Assembly: GCF_005503535.1 (NCBI RefSeq)
Contig: NZ_SCNN01000016.1
Location: 86,321 to 150,320 of the forward strand
Source of the DNA: Mesorhizobium comanense
GTDB lineage: Bacteria > Pseudomonadota > Alphaproteobacteria > Rhizobiales > Rhizobiaceae
DNA length: 64,000 nucleotides
Reading direction: 5' to 3'
In this document: in pieces, positions 33,204 through 42,503 of the stretch
Numbering within the stretch: the stretch's first letter is position 1
Layout of the letters: every line of letters begins with the position of its first letter
Notes under the pieces: model-generated
Database searches by the model: none
The model's input: only the letters and a program-made list of their open reading frames with translations
Told to the model about the DNA's origin: nothing
Made by a program: the position numbers and the translations under genes

Positions 33204-34154
33204 ATGGGCTTCAGCGGTTTCGACATTGCCATCGTAGTTCTTGTCTTCCTGGTCATCATCCTTCTTTTCAAAGGCATCAAGACGGTGCCGCAGGGGTACA
33301 ACTACACGGTGGAGCGTTTTGGCCGCTACACCAAGACGCTGACCCCTGGCCTCAACATCATCAATCCCATCTTCGAGCGCATCGGCGCCAAGATGAACAT
33401 GATGGAGCAGGTGCTCGACGTCCCCACACAGGAGATCATCACCCGCGACAACGCCATTGTCGGCGTCGACGGCATCGCCTTTTTCCAGATCCTCAATGCG
33501 CCGCAGGCGGCCTACCAGGTGTCCGGCCTCCAGAACGCCATCCTCAACCTGACCATGACCAACATCCGCACCGTCATGGGCTCGATGGACCTCGACGAAC
33601 TCCTGTCCAACCGCGACGCCATCAACGAGCGCCTGCTGCGCGTGGTCGACGAGGCCGCGCACCCGTGGGGCATCAAGATCACCCGCGTCGAAATCAAGGA
33701 CATCAATCCGCCGGCCAACCTCATCGAATCGATGGGCCGCCAGATGACCGCCGAGCGCAACAAGCGCGCCCAGATTCTCGCCGCCGAAGGCCTCAAGCAG
33801 TCGCAGATCCTGGAGGCCGAGGGCCGCAGGGAAGCCGCCTTCCGCGACGCCGAGGCCCGCGAACGCTCCGCCGAGGCCGAAGCCAAGGCAACGCAAGTGG
33901 TGTCGGAAGCCATCGCCAAGGGCGACGTGCAGGCGCTGAACTACTTCATCGCCCAGAAATACACCGAGGCCCTGACCCGGATCGGATCGGCGACGAACAG
34001 CAAGATCGTGCTGATGCCGCTGGAAGCCTCCTCGCTGATCGGCACGCTGGGCGGCATTGGCGAAATCGCCAAGGAGGTCTTCAAGGGCGATGTCTCGACC
34101 GGAACGCAGCGGCAGGTCTCGCGCCCGCCGGTCGTCAAGCCAGGCGACAACTAA
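33204..34154 (+). CDS. SPFH/stomatin-like membrane protein (QmcA-like)
   Basis: A 316-residue SPFH protein. A single N-terminal membrane helix (about 6-25) precedes the SPFH/Band-7 domain (VPQGYNYTVERFGRYTKTL, LNIINPIFERI) and a long Ala/Glu/Arg-rich helix (about 185-240). It forms oligomeric membrane scaffolds in this family. The adjacent NfeD gene is the usual partner and starts 24 bp downstream, so the pair is an operon. A role in membrane-domain organisation or proteolysis control is inferred from the family. Confidence 0.92.
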   Translation: MGFSGFDIAIVVLVFLVIILLFKGIKTVPQGYNYTVERFGRYTKTLTPGLNIINPIFERIGAKMNMMEQVLDVPTQEIITRDNAIVGVDGIAFFQILNAPQAAYQVSGLQNAILNLTMTNIRTVMGSMDLDELLSNRDAINERLLRVVDEAAHPWGIKITRVEIKDINPPANLIESMGRQMTAERNKRAQILAAEGLKQSQILEAEGRREAAFRDAEARERSAEAEAKATQVVSEAIAKGDVQALNYFIAQKYTEALTRIGSATNSKIVLMPLEASSLIGTLGGIGEIAKEVFKGDVSTGTQRQVSRPPVVKPGDN

Positions 34155-34178
34155 TTCTCAGGTGAGTGGATCACGATC

Positions 34179-34643
34179 ATGATCGACCGCATTGTCTTGG
34201 AACTCGGCCCATGGAACTGGATGGTTCTGGGCTTCGTGCTGCTGGTGATGGAAATCATCGCGCCCGGCGTCTTCATGCTGTGGATCGGCATCGCCGCGCT
34301 GATCATCGGCGCGGTGTCCCTTCTGATCTGGGACGCTGCGGTTTGGACCTGGCAGGCCCAGGTCCTGTCATTCCTGGTGCTGGCGCTGGTTTCCGCCTTC
34401 GTCGGCAGGCGGATCTCCATCGCGCGGACCGCCAGTGACGACCAGCCGCTGCTCAACCGCCGAGGCGCCCAGATGGTCGGCAGGATGGCGACGCTCTCCG
34501 AACCGATCAAGGATGGCCGCGGCCGCATCAAGCTTGGCGACACGCTATGGCGCGTTTCGGGTCCAGATCTGCCGGCCGGCACACAGGTGCGTGTCACCGG
34601 AGCCGCGGATACGGATCTCGAACTGAAGGTGGAGCAGGTCTGA
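34179..34643 (+). CDS. NfeD-family membrane protein
   Basis: A 154-residue short-type NfeD protein, with three hydrophobic helices (about residues 12-90) and a C-terminal OB-fold domain (about 95-154, RGAQMVGRMATLSEPIKDGR). It lacks the ClpP-like protease domain of long NfeD. It is encoded directly after the SPFH partner and should bind it in the inner membrane. Confidence 0.9.
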   Translation: MIDRIVLELGPWNWMVLGFVLLVMEIIAPGVFMLWIGIAALIIGAVSLLIWDAAVWTWQAQVLSFLVLALVSAFVGRRISIARTASDDQPLLNRRGAQMVGRMATLSEPIKDGRGRIKLGDTLWRVSGPDLPAGTQVRVTGAADTDLELKVEQV

Positions 34644-34704
34644 GTTTTTCACACGGCCCGGCGCGCAAGGTGTCGAGAGACGGGCCCGACCTGAATACCG
34701 CAGC

Positions 34705-35706
34705 CTAGGCGGCGCCGATGCGCAGCAGGTCGTGGAAGTGAACCACGCCGAGCGGCATGTTGTTCCTGGTCACCACCAGAGCGCCGATATTGTGCTCGTT
34801 GAGCAATGCGATCGCCGTGCCGGCGAGCGTCTGCGGGTCGACGGTCTTGGGCGTGCGGGTCATCACCTCGTCGACAATGACGTCGGCCAGGTTGCGGTGC
34901 AGATTGCGCGCCACATCGCCGTCGGTGATGATCCCGGCCAGTTCGCCATTGGCATCGACGACCAGCACGCAGCCGACCTTTTTCTGCGACAGCGTCATCA
35001 CCGCTTCCGGCATTTTGGTGCCGAGCAAGGCCAGTGGTATCTGGTCGCCCACCCGCATGATCTCGGAAACCATGGTCAGGTTGGCGCCGAGCTGGCCGCC
35101 GGGATGGAAGGTACGGAAATGGTCCGGCGTGAAGCCGCGCGCCTCGAGCAGCGCGATCGCCAGCGCGTCGCCGACAACCAGTTGCAGCAGCGTCGACGTC
35201 GTCGGCGCCAGGCCGTGAGGGCAGGCTTCCGGCGCGCGCGGCAGGAGCAGCACGACATCGGCGGCACGCGCCAGCGCCGAAGTCTCACCGGAGGTGACCG
35301 CGATCAATGGAATGGAGAAGCGCCTGGAATAGGCGACGATGCCCATCATCTCCTTGCTCTCGCCCGACCAGGAGATGGCGATGATGGCGTCGTCTTTCGC
35401 GATCATGCCGAGATCGCCATGATTGGCCTCGACGGGGTGGACGAAGAAGGCCGGTGTGCCGGTCGAAGCCAGCGTCGCCGCGATCTTGGAGCCGATATGC
35501 CCGCTTTTGCCGACGCCAGTGACGATGAGCCGGCCTTCGATCCCGGAGATGATGTCGACCGCCCGGGCAAAGGGCGCGGCCAGTCCATTCTCCAGCGCTT
35601 CGGCCAGGGCGGCTATCCCCGCCTGCTCGGTTGCCACCGTTCTCAGTGCCGATTCGATCGACGCCTGACCATCCAGAGGCTTCTTATCGAGAGGTCTCGC
35701 ATGCAT
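34705..35706 (-). CDS. kdsD: Arabinose-5-phosphate isomerase (KdsD/KpsF family)
   Basis: A 333-residue sugar isomerase that converts ribulose 5-phosphate to arabinose 5-phosphate, the first step toward Kdo for lipopolysaccharide. The SIS domain (about 40-180) contains TGVGKSGHIGSKIAATLAST, HPVEANHGDLGM and SWSGESKEM. Two CBS domains follow (VLVVDANGELAGIITDGD is in the first). The ATG at 35,706 gives the normal length; the frame extends to a GTG at 35,781. It is single, convergent with nfeD. Confidence 0.93.
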   Translation of the reverse strand: MHARPLDKKPLDGQASIESALRTVATEQAGIAALAEALENGLAAPFARAVDIISGIEGRLIVTGVGKSGHIGSKIAATLASTGTPAFFVHPVEANHGDLGMIAKDDAIIAISWSGESKEMMGIVAYSRRFSIPLIAVTSGETSALARAADVVLLLPRAPEACPHGLAPTTSTLLQLVVGDALAIALLEARGFTPDHFRTFHPGGQLGANLTMVSEIMRVGDQIPLALLGTKMPEAVMTLSQKKVGCVLVVDANGELAGIITDGDVARNLHRNLADVIVDEVMTRTPKTVDPQTLAGTAIALLNEHNIGALVVTRNNMPLGVVHFHDLLRIGAA

Positions 35707-35904
35707 GGCTGATGCGATTAGCGCTTTGCCGGCCGCCTGTCCAACGGAAATGGCAATCAAGCCTGGACCACGCAACGTCACCGCACGGCTTGCGATGCCG
35801 CAAGCAGCAGTGCTTTAAAGCGCCGAAAGGCGGCCGCCTCAACCCTCCGTTAACCATCCGCATTTACGGTTCGGTAAGTATGGCGCGCAGGCGCCGCGCA
35901 AGCA

Positions 35905-37704
35905 GTGGTGGCGATGTCCGGGGCCAAGCCAGAAAAATCGAGAGCACGGCAAGGCAAGGCGGTCTGCGCCTTGCTGCTGGCGACCAGCATGTTGGCATTG
36001 CTGCGTCCGGCGCCGCTCCATGCCCAGGAAACCGAACTGCGCGGCGAAGTGTCGGAATCGGCGATCCTGTCGGACCAGCAACGCAAGGTCAGGCAGCTCG
36101 CCATGGCGAGCCAGGGGCAGCAGCCGCCGGCCGCGCAGGACAATTCACCGCCCCGCACCTATCTGCCGGCCAGCGCCGGCGCCGTGCCCGACAATACGGA
36201 CCCGAACGACGCGACCGCCACCGGCAGTGTCTTCGACCCGCCGGCCGCGACCGACGACAGCTCCGCCGACAATGCGACGCCGCCCAAGCCTCGCCGGCGC
36301 CCCTCGGCTGCCGCACAGAAGGCGGCCGGCCAGGATAAGGACAAGACCGCCGCCACGTCGAAGACGAAGAAGAAAAAAACCACCGCCAAGGCGACGGACC
36401 CGACCACGACCGGCAGCGCGGCGACAGCTGACGACGCCGGCGATACCGCCAGCGACCAGGACAACGCCAATCGCCGCGCCCTCACGCTCGACAGCGTGGA
36501 CAGGCAGAAGCTCGACGCCGGCGCCGAACGCACCGCCGCCATCGAGGGCCAGAAGAAGAAGGCCGAGGACGATCCCTTCGCCGCTCCCGGCGTCAAATGG
36601 GGTTCCTTCGTCATCCGCCCGACGATCGAGCAGGGCCTGACCGCAACCACCAACGGTGATTCCAGCAGTGCCGGTACATCGGCGCTGCTTTCGGAGACCG
36701 CGCTGCGCTTCTCCGCCGTTTCCGACTGGCGCGAGAACTCGGCCAGCATCGACGGCTATGGCCTGTTTCGAGAGACCCTGTCGGGCTACCAGGTCCACAA
36801 CGCGCAGGGCCGCATCGAAGGCCAGCTCAATGTCGACCTCGACAACGAACTGCGCGCCATCGCCAAGCTCGGCTACGAAGCCGTGCCGGAATCGGCCTCT
36901 TCTCCCGACGCCATCGCCGGCGTCAGCACCCAGCCGCTGCGGCAGACAATCGACGGAAGCCTCGGCCTGGAAAAAGCCGTCGGCAAGATGCAGTACACGC
37001 TGACCGGCGCTGTCTCGCACGACTTCTACGGCGACGCCAAGCTCTCCGACGGCACCTCGCTGTCGCAGAAGGACCAGGACAACACGCTCTACACGGCAAC
37101 CCTGCGCACCGGCTACGAGATCTCCCCGGCCCTCACCCCGTTCACGGAGATCGAACTGGGTCGCCGGATCTATGATCAGCGCGTCGACAATGAAGGCTTC
37201 GAGCGTTCCTCGACGCGCCTCGGCGCGCGCGCCGGCGTCCAGCTCGACATGGGTGAAAAACTGTCGGGCGAGTTCTCGGCCGGATGGCTGCGCGAAGCGA
37301 TCGACGACAAGAACCTGGAGCCCATCTCAGGCGCCACCGTCAACGCCGATCTCAAATGGTCGCCGGAACGCGGCACCACGATCGGCCTGACCGGCAAGAC
37401 CACCGTCGAGACCACAACGACCGCGGGCGAGAGCGGCGATATCCTCTATTCCGGCCGCCTGACGGGCGAGCGCGTGATCCGCGCCAACCTGACCGCGAAC
37501 GCGGCTCTCGGCCTCGACTGGCGGGACTATGTCGGCATCGACGGCCATGACCAGATCCTGAGCGCCGAAGCCGGGCTGACCTGGTGGCTGAACCGTTATG
37601 CCGGCCTCACCACCCGGGTCCGCACGGAGAAGCTGACCAGCAACCTGCCCGGCCGCGACTATACGGCCAACAGCATCTATCTCGGCGTTAAGGTGCAGCG
37701 CTGA
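35905..37704 (+). CDS. Outer-membrane beta-barrel protein with disordered N-terminal half
   Basis: A 599-residue exported protein. A signal peptide (CALLLATSMLALLRPAPLHA) is followed by about 190 residues of low-complexity Ala/Asp/Lys/Thr-rich chain (KTKKKKTTAKATDPTTTGS). From about residue 225 a series of alternating amphipathic strands (KWGSFVIRPTIEQGLT onward) continues to a C-terminal strand ending SIYLGVKVQR, typical of the BBP2 type of outer-membrane barrels. Function is unknown; neighbours suggest the cell envelope. GTG at 35,905 and ATG at 35,914 are equally likely starts. Confidence 0.78.
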   Translation: MVAMSGAKPEKSRARQGKAVCALLLATSMLALLRPAPLHAQETELRGEVSESAILSDQQRKVRQLAMASQGQQPPAAQDNSPPRTYLPASAGAVPDNTDPNDATATGSVFDPPAATDDSSADNATPPKPRRRPSAAAQKAAGQDKDKTAATSKTKKKKTTAKATDPTTTGSAATADDAGDTASDQDNANRRALTLDSVDRQKLDAGAERTAAIEGQKKKAEDDPFAAPGVKWGSFVIRPTIEQGLTATTNGDSSSAGTSALLSETALRFSAVSDWRENSASIDGYGLFRETLSGYQVHNAQGRIEGQLNVDLDNELRAIAKLGYEAVPESASSPDAIAGVSTQPLRQTIDGSLGLEKAVGKMQYTLTGAVSHDFYGDAKLSDGTSLSQKDQDNTLYTATLRTGYEISPALTPFTEIELGRRIYDQRVDNEGFERSSTRLGARAGVQLDMGEKLSGEFSAGWLREAIDDKNLEPISGATVNADLKWSPERGTTIGLTGKTTVETTTTAGESGDILYSGRLTGERVIRANLTANAALGLDWRDYVGIDGHDQILSAEAGLTWWLNRYAGLTTRVRTEKLTSNLPGRDYTANSIYLGVKVQR

Positions 37705-37759
37705 GGCTTCGTCACCCTCGGGCGAAGCGTCGCAGACCCATGATGACGAAAGCGCGAGC

Positions 37760-38665
37760 CTAAAAGGCCGCGCCACGCCGCTCGGACGGCTTCATCTCGT
37801 CAAGCAGCGTGCGGATGACACCGGCCATGCTCTCGTTCATGTCGTTGCGCCACAGCGCGAAAGCGACATTGGCCTCGACGAAGCCTTCCGGCGATCCGCA
37901 GTCGAAGGTGCGGCCCTGATAGTGATAGCCGTAGAAGGACTGCTTTTTCTCCAGCTTCAGCATCGCGTCGGTGAGCTGGATTTCGTTGCCGGCGCCCTTC
38001 TCCTGGCCCTCGAGGATGCCGAATATCTCGGGCTGCAGGATATAGCGGCCGTTGATGTAGAGATTGGACGGCGCGGTGCCGGTCTTCGGCTTCTCCACCA
38101 TCTCGGTGATGCGGAAGCCGTGATGCGTATCCTCGCCGCGGCCGACGATGCCGTATTTGTGGGTCTCCGCCGGGTCGCATTCCTGCACCGCTATGATGTT
38201 GTTGCCGGTCTCCTCATAGAGTTCGACCATCGCCTTCATGCAGCTCTTTTCCGACTGCATGATCATGTCCGGCAACAGCAGCGCGAACGGCTCGTCGCCC
38301 ACCAGTTCGCGCGCGCACCACACGGCGTGGCCAAGTCCCATAGGCACCTGCTGGCGGGTGAAGCTGGTCTGGCCCGGCGCCGGCTGCAGCCGCTGCAGGC
38401 GGGCGAGCTGGTCGTCCTTGCCGCGTTGGGCAAGCGTGTCGTAGAGCTCGAACTGAACGTCGAAATGATCCTCGATGACCGCCTTGTTGCGGCCGGTCAC
38501 GAAGATGAAATGCTCGATGCCCGCTTCGCGCGCCTCGTCGACCACATACTGGATGACGGGCCGGTCGACGACGGTCAGCATTTCCTTGGGAATGGCCTTC
38601 GTGGCGGGGAGAAACCGCGTCCCGAGACCAGCGACCGGAAAAACTGCCTTGCGAACTCTCTTCAT
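37760..38665 (-). CDS. galU: UTP-glucose-1-phosphate uridylyltransferase
   Basis: A 301-residue nucleotidyltransferase that makes UDP-glucose from UTP and glucose 1-phosphate, feeding exopolysaccharide, lipopolysaccharide and cyclic glucans. The opening KAVFPVAGLGTRFLPATKAI carries the nucleotide-binding loop and the sugar-binding region includes VEKPKTG and DCGSPEGFVEAN. Length and motifs fit bacterial GalU. It is a single gene, divergent from the transglycosylase. Confidence 0.95.
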   Translation of the reverse strand: MKRVRKAVFPVAGLGTRFLPATKAIPKEMLTVVDRPVIQYVVDEAREAGIEHFIFVTGRNKAVIEDHFDVQFELYDTLAQRGKDDQLARLQRLQPAPGQTSFTRQQVPMGLGHAVWCARELVGDEPFALLLPDMIMQSEKSCMKAMVELYEETGNNIIAVQECDPAETHKYGIVGRGEDTHHGFRITEMVEKPKTGTAPSNLYINGRYILQPEIFGILEGQEKGAGNEIQLTDAMLKLEKKQSFYGYHYQGRTFDCGSPEGFVEANVAFALWRNDMNESMAGVIRTLLDEMKPSERRGAAF

Positions 38666-38874
38666 GCGTCAATTATCCTTTTGATGGCGGGCTCCGCAAT
38701 CCCCGTCTGGCGACATTTTCACGCCGGAATTGAGGACTACTTGGCGACTGGAGAGGAAATGTGAGCGGTAAAGCATCGAGGCGTCTTTTCGTTCCAGGCG
38801 CCACCTATGGTAAACTAATTCCTAACCTGCTTCGGTGATGAATGGTCTTTCCAGAGACAGAGAAGGAGGAAAAT

Positions 38875-40098
38875 ATGTCCGTTCGCAATGCCGCTAAGCG
38901 TTTCACCAGCGTCATCACGGCAGCCAGCCTCTCGCTCGCTCTGCTGATGCCGGCCGGGCCAGCCTTCGCCGACGCCGGTTTCCGGCAATGGGTCGCCAGT
39001 TTCCGCGCCACGGCCGTGGCTGGTGGGGTTTCGGGCGCGGTCTATGACCAAGCTTTTAAGGGCATCAACGAGCCAGACCCGGTGGTGCTGGAAAAGGCGC
39101 GCACGCAGCCCGAATTCACGGCGCCCGCCTGGGATTATTTCGACAACCGCGTTCATGACCAGTCGGTCGCCAACGGCCAGGCGATGGCCAAGAAATGGAA
39201 GCCGTGGCTGGACAAGATCGAAGCCAGGTTCGGCGTCGATCGCTATATCCTGCTCGCCATATGGTCGATGGAATCGAATTATGGCGAGATCCTCAAGCGC
39301 AACGACATCATGCGCAACGTCATCCGCTCGCTGGCCACTCTGGGCTATGGCGACCCGAAGCGGTCCAAATACGCCCGTACCCAGCTTGTCGCGGCCTTGA
39401 AGATCCTGCAGACCGGCGACATCGATGAGAGCCATCTCATGGGCTCCTGGGCCGGCGCCATGGGCCAGACCCAGTTCATCCCCACCAGCTACCAGCATTA
39501 CGCCGTGGACATGGACGGCAATGGCAAGCGCGACATCTGGAACTCCATTCCCGATGCGCTCGGGACCGCCGCCAACCTGCTGAAGAAGAACGGCTGGCAG
39601 GCCGGCAAGACCTGGGGCTATGAAGTTACCTTGCCGGCCGGCAAGCTCCCGGGCGGCGCCAAGACCTTGGCGCAGTGGGAGACGCTCGGCGTCGCCAGGG
39701 CCAACGGCAAGCCGTTCCGGAATCTCAGCGACAAGGCGACGCTGAAAGTGCCGGATGGCCGTGGCGGCCCGGCCTTCCTGATGATCCGGAACTTCACGGT
39801 CATCAAGGCTTACAACAACGCCGACAAATATGCGCTGGCCGTTGGCCTGCTCGCCGACGAGATCGCCGGCGGCAGCGGCCTTGTCCAGGATTGGAAGCGG
39901 CCGTTCACCAAGCTCTCCTTCGAGGAGAGGCAGGAATTGCAGAAGCGCCTTTCCCAGCATGGGCTTTACGACGGCAAGTTCGACGGCAAGATCGGCGACG
40001 GCTCGAAAACGGCCATCATGGCCTATCAGGCAAAGGTCGGCTTGACCCAGGACGGCTATCCGAGCATGGAAGTTCTCAAATGGCTCAGGCAAAAATAG
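38875..40098 (+). CDS. Lytic murein transglycosylase (MltB family) with peptidoglycan-binding domain
   Basis: A 407-residue periplasmic enzyme that cuts peptidoglycan glycan strands to 1,6-anhydro ends. A signal peptide (SLSLALLMPAGPAFA) precedes the SLT_2 domain, with the catalytic Glu in LAIWSMESNYGEI and the motif SWAGAMGQTQFIPTSY. A C-terminal PG_binding_1 domain (about 345-405) contains LQKRLSQHGLYDGKFDGKIG. The ATG at 38,875 follows AAGGAGG. E. coli MltB lacks this C-terminal module. A DUF459 gene starts 31 bp downstream and is probably co-transcribed. Confidence 0.92.
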   Translation: MSVRNAAKRFTSVITAASLSLALLMPAGPAFADAGFRQWVASFRATAVAGGVSGAVYDQAFKGINEPDPVVLEKARTQPEFTAPAWDYFDNRVHDQSVANGQAMAKKWKPWLDKIEARFGVDRYILLAIWSMESNYGEILKRNDIMRNVIRSLATLGYGDPKRSKYARTQLVAALKILQTGDIDESHLMGSWAGAMGQTQFIPTSYQHYAVDMDGNGKRDIWNSIPDALGTAANLLKKNGWQAGKTWGYEVTLPAGKLPGGAKTLAQWETLGVARANGKPFRNLSDKATLKVPDGRGGPAFLMIRNFTVIKAYNNADKYALAVGLLADEIAGGSGLVQDWKRPFTKLSFEERQELQKRLSQHGLYDGKFDGKIGDGSKTAIMAYQAKVGLTQDGYPSMEVLKWLRQK

Positions 40099-40129
40099 AG
40101 CCATCGGGGATCGAGTAGGGAGGGAGTGG

Positions 40130-41359
40130 TTGGTTTCGGCTACGCGTATCGCGATCCTTGTCCGTCGCACGCCGATCCTCATCCTGGCGATCGTCCTGCT
40201 GGCGATCGGCGCTTCCAGTGCCCTGCACGCGCCGGCCATGGCGCAGGAGCAGCCACAACAAAGCCATGGCTGGTCCTTGCGCGACCTTCTTTTTCCGCGC
40301 CGCAGCGAACGGGTCGAGCCGCCGCAGGATATCCAGAAGGCGAAGCCAAAGCCGCGCAAACCCCGGGTTCCGCGTGCACCTGTCGAGCCGCAGACACCGG
40401 TAGCCGAAAAGGCTCCCGATGCCCGCACGGTCCTGGTGGTCGGCGACTTCATGGCATCCGGGCTCGCCGAAGGCCTTGACGCCGCCTTCGCCGACAATCC
40501 GGCCGTCAGGATCGTCGTCCGTTCCAACGGCTCCTCCGGCTTCGTTCGCGATGATTTCTACAATTGGCCCGAACAGATCAAATCGCTGATCGAGACCGAG
40601 AAGCCGGCCGCCGTGGTCGTCATGCTGGGGTCGAACGACCGCCAGCAGATGAAGGTCGGCGACGTGCGCGAACAGCCTCGTTCCGAAAACTGGACGAAGG
40701 AGTATGAGCGCCGCACGGATTCACTGGGCAAGGCCATCGCCAATGCGAAAGTGCCTTTCCTGTGGGTAGGCATGCCGGCTTTCCGGGTGCCGAAGATGAC
40801 CTCCGACATGCTGGCCTTCAACGACATCTATCGCAAGGCCGCCGAAAGCCATGGCGGTGAGTTCGTCGATGTCTGGGACGGATTCGTCGACGAGAACGGC
40901 GCCTTCATCACCAGCGGCCCGGACATGAATGGCCAGCCGGTGCGCCTGCGCGCCGATGACGGCATCAACGTTTCCAAGGCCGGCAAGCGCAAACTCGCCT
41001 TCTACACCGAAAAGCCGCTGGCCAAGATCCTTGGCCTCGCCGCGCCCGGCAGCGTGGCGCCGGCCGCGGTACCCGCCGGTGCGCCGGTCGAAGCGCCGGC
41101 ACCCGCGGCGGCCCCCATCGTCATCGACCGCACCGCCCCAATGCTGCTCAGCGATCCGGCACTCGACGGCGGCGCGGAACTGCTTGGCGCGGTGCCGCCG
41201 GCAAAAGCCGATCCGGCTCTTCCGGGCGAAAAACTGATGATCGAAGGCAAGGCGCCCGAGGCTTCCCCCGGCCGCGCCGACGATTTCTCCTGGCCGCCCA
41301 AGGCAAATCCGGCGGCCACCGCCACCGCCGTGGGCACGGTGACGGTCGCCACGCCTTAG
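40130..41359 (+). CDS. DUF459 SGNH-hydrolase-like envelope protein
   Basis: A 409-residue protein of the DUF459 family. After a signal peptide or anchor (residues 10-38) and a basic Pro-rich stretch, an SGNH-like fold spans about 95-305, with VLVVGDFMASGLAEGL (block I, in which Asp-Phe-Met-Ala replaces the typical GDS), VVMLGSNDRQQ (block III) and a late DDGINVSKAGKRKLA (block V). The last 90 residues are Ala/Pro-rich. The TTG at 40,130 was used because it follows GGGAG. It sits behind the transglycosylase gene, hinting at a role in the wall or its modification, but the substrate is unknown. Confidence 0.82.
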   Translation: MVSATRIAILVRRTPILILAIVLLAIGASSALHAPAMAQEQPQQSHGWSLRDLLFPRRSERVEPPQDIQKAKPKPRKPRVPRAPVEPQTPVAEKAPDARTVLVVGDFMASGLAEGLDAAFADNPAVRIVVRSNGSSGFVRDDFYNWPEQIKSLIETEKPAAVVVMLGSNDRQQMKVGDVREQPRSENWTKEYERRTDSLGKAIANAKVPFLWVGMPAFRVPKMTSDMLAFNDIYRKAAESHGGEFVDVWDGFVDENGAFITSGPDMNGQPVRLRADDGINVSKAGKRKLAFYTEKPLAKILGLAAPGSVAPAAVPAGAPVEAPAPAAAPIVIDRTAPMLLSDPALDGGAELLGAVPPAKADPALPGEKLMIEGKAPEASPGRADDFSWPPKANPAATATAVGTVTVATP

Positions 41360-41459
41360 AGCAATTCCAGGAAAAGTGTCTGCGGTTTTCCGTCCGGAAT
41401 TGCCTGAGAACAAGGAGATAGGGTGTTTCGCTGTTTCCGTGAAACGGTGAACGCCCTAG
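41359..41459. repeat. RIME-like intergenic mosaic element
   Basis: GAGCAATTCCAGGAAAAGTG, then CGGTTTTCCGTCCGGAATTGC, form an imperfect palindrome, followed by AACAAGGAGATAG and a second hairpin (GTTTC/GAAAC with flanking GGG/CCC). This composite pattern is a common intergenic element in Mesorhizobium and relatives. It begins at the last base of the DUF459 stop. Confidence 0.75.
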
Positions 41460-41484
41460 CGAGCGTGCCGCCCGAAACAATCCT

Positions 41485-42366
41485 CTAAGCCGACATCGCC
41501 TGTGCACCGCCGCGCGACAACGTTTCGGTCAGGAATGACAGCAGTGGTTGCACGATCCGTGCCTCGACCGTTTCTTCCCCGATAACAACAATCTCGGTCA
41601 TCGGCAGCACAGGCCAAAGTTCCGACGGAGGGATGATGCGCAGCCCCTCCTGGACAAAGGAGCGGCCCAGCACCGTGACGCCGAAACCGCCCGCCACGGC
41701 CGCGCGCACACCGTTCAGGCTGTTGACCGTGCATGTCACGTCCCAGTCTCGCCTGATCGAATCGAGGGCCCGGATCGCGACGCCGCGATAGGTGCAGGGT
41801 GTCGGCAGAAGCACCAGCGGAACAGGCTCGAACGATTGTTGCGGATGGCTGGCCGAAGCGATCCACACCAGCGGTTCGCGCCAGATGACCCGGCCGCGCT
41901 GGGCACGGCCATCCTTCTTGGCGATGACAACGTCGAGCCGGTCGTCCTCATAGGCGGAGAGCAGATGGCAGCTCAGGCCGGTCATCAGTTCGAGCCGCAC
42001 GGCCGGACAGAGGGCCGCGAATTTCGCCAGCAGCGCCGGCAGATGATGCGGAACAAAGTCCTCCGAGATGCCGATGCGCAGGCGCTTGACGTCGGCCGGC
42101 TCGACCAGCGTGCGCACCGCGATGTCGTTGAACTCCAGCATGCGGCGCGCCGCGGACAACAATCGTTCGCCTTCCCCGGTAAGAACCAGCGAACGGCTCG
42201 TGCGGTTGAACAACGGGCACCCCAGCAGTTCCTCCAGGCGAATGATCTTCTGGCTGACGGCGGATTGCGACCTGCCGACCACATCGGCGGCAGCGGTAAA
42301 GCTGCCTGTCTCCGCCACCGTGGTGAAGGCGCGCAGGAGATCGATTTCCAAGTCGGGGTAGCGCAT
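41485..42366 (-). CDS. LysR-family transcriptional regulator
   Basis: A 293-residue LysR protein with the N-terminal HTH (SFTAAADVVGRSQSAVSQKI) and an effector domain from about residue 90 (RLRIGISEDFVPHHLPALLA). It is divergent from the quinone reductase and hydratase genes, so it is the probable regulator of that cluster. An AT-rich palindrome lies in the shared upstream region. Confidence 0.9.
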   Translation of the reverse strand: MRYPDLEIDLLRAFTTVAETGSFTAAADVVGRSQSAVSQKIIRLEELLGCPLFNRTSRSLVLTGEGERLLSAARRMLEFNDIAVRTLVEPADVKRLRIGISEDFVPHHLPALLAKFAALCPAVRLELMTGLSCHLLSAYEDDRLDVVIAKKDGRAQRGRVIWREPLVWIASASHPQQSFEPVPLVLLPTPCTYRGVAIRALDSIRRDWDVTCTVNSLNGVRAAVAGGFGVTVLGRSFVQEGLRIIPPSELWPVLPMTEIVVIGEETVEARIVQPLLSFLTETLSRGGAQAMSA

Positions 42367-42425
42367 CGGGCTTCCTCTGATGCCGAAGGCCCCGAGTCTT
42401 AGCTAGAAACGTTCCCGATCGATAC

Positions 42426-42438
42426 CATAAGATTTATG
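42426..42438. promoter_or_regulatory. Palindrome in LysR/quinone-reductase divergent region
   Basis: CATAAGATTTATG is a perfect 5+3+5 palindrome, and longer GAAACG/CGTTTC arms flank it at a spacing of 27 bases. It lies about 60 bp upstream of the LysR start and 66 bp upstream of the reductase start, where a LysR operator is expected. Confidence 0.4.
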
Positions 42439-42503
42439 CGTTTCCGTTGAGCCAGCTGAAGCGGCAGAGTCCGCCCGTGGTCTACACGGGTCGGGAATAT
42501 TGA

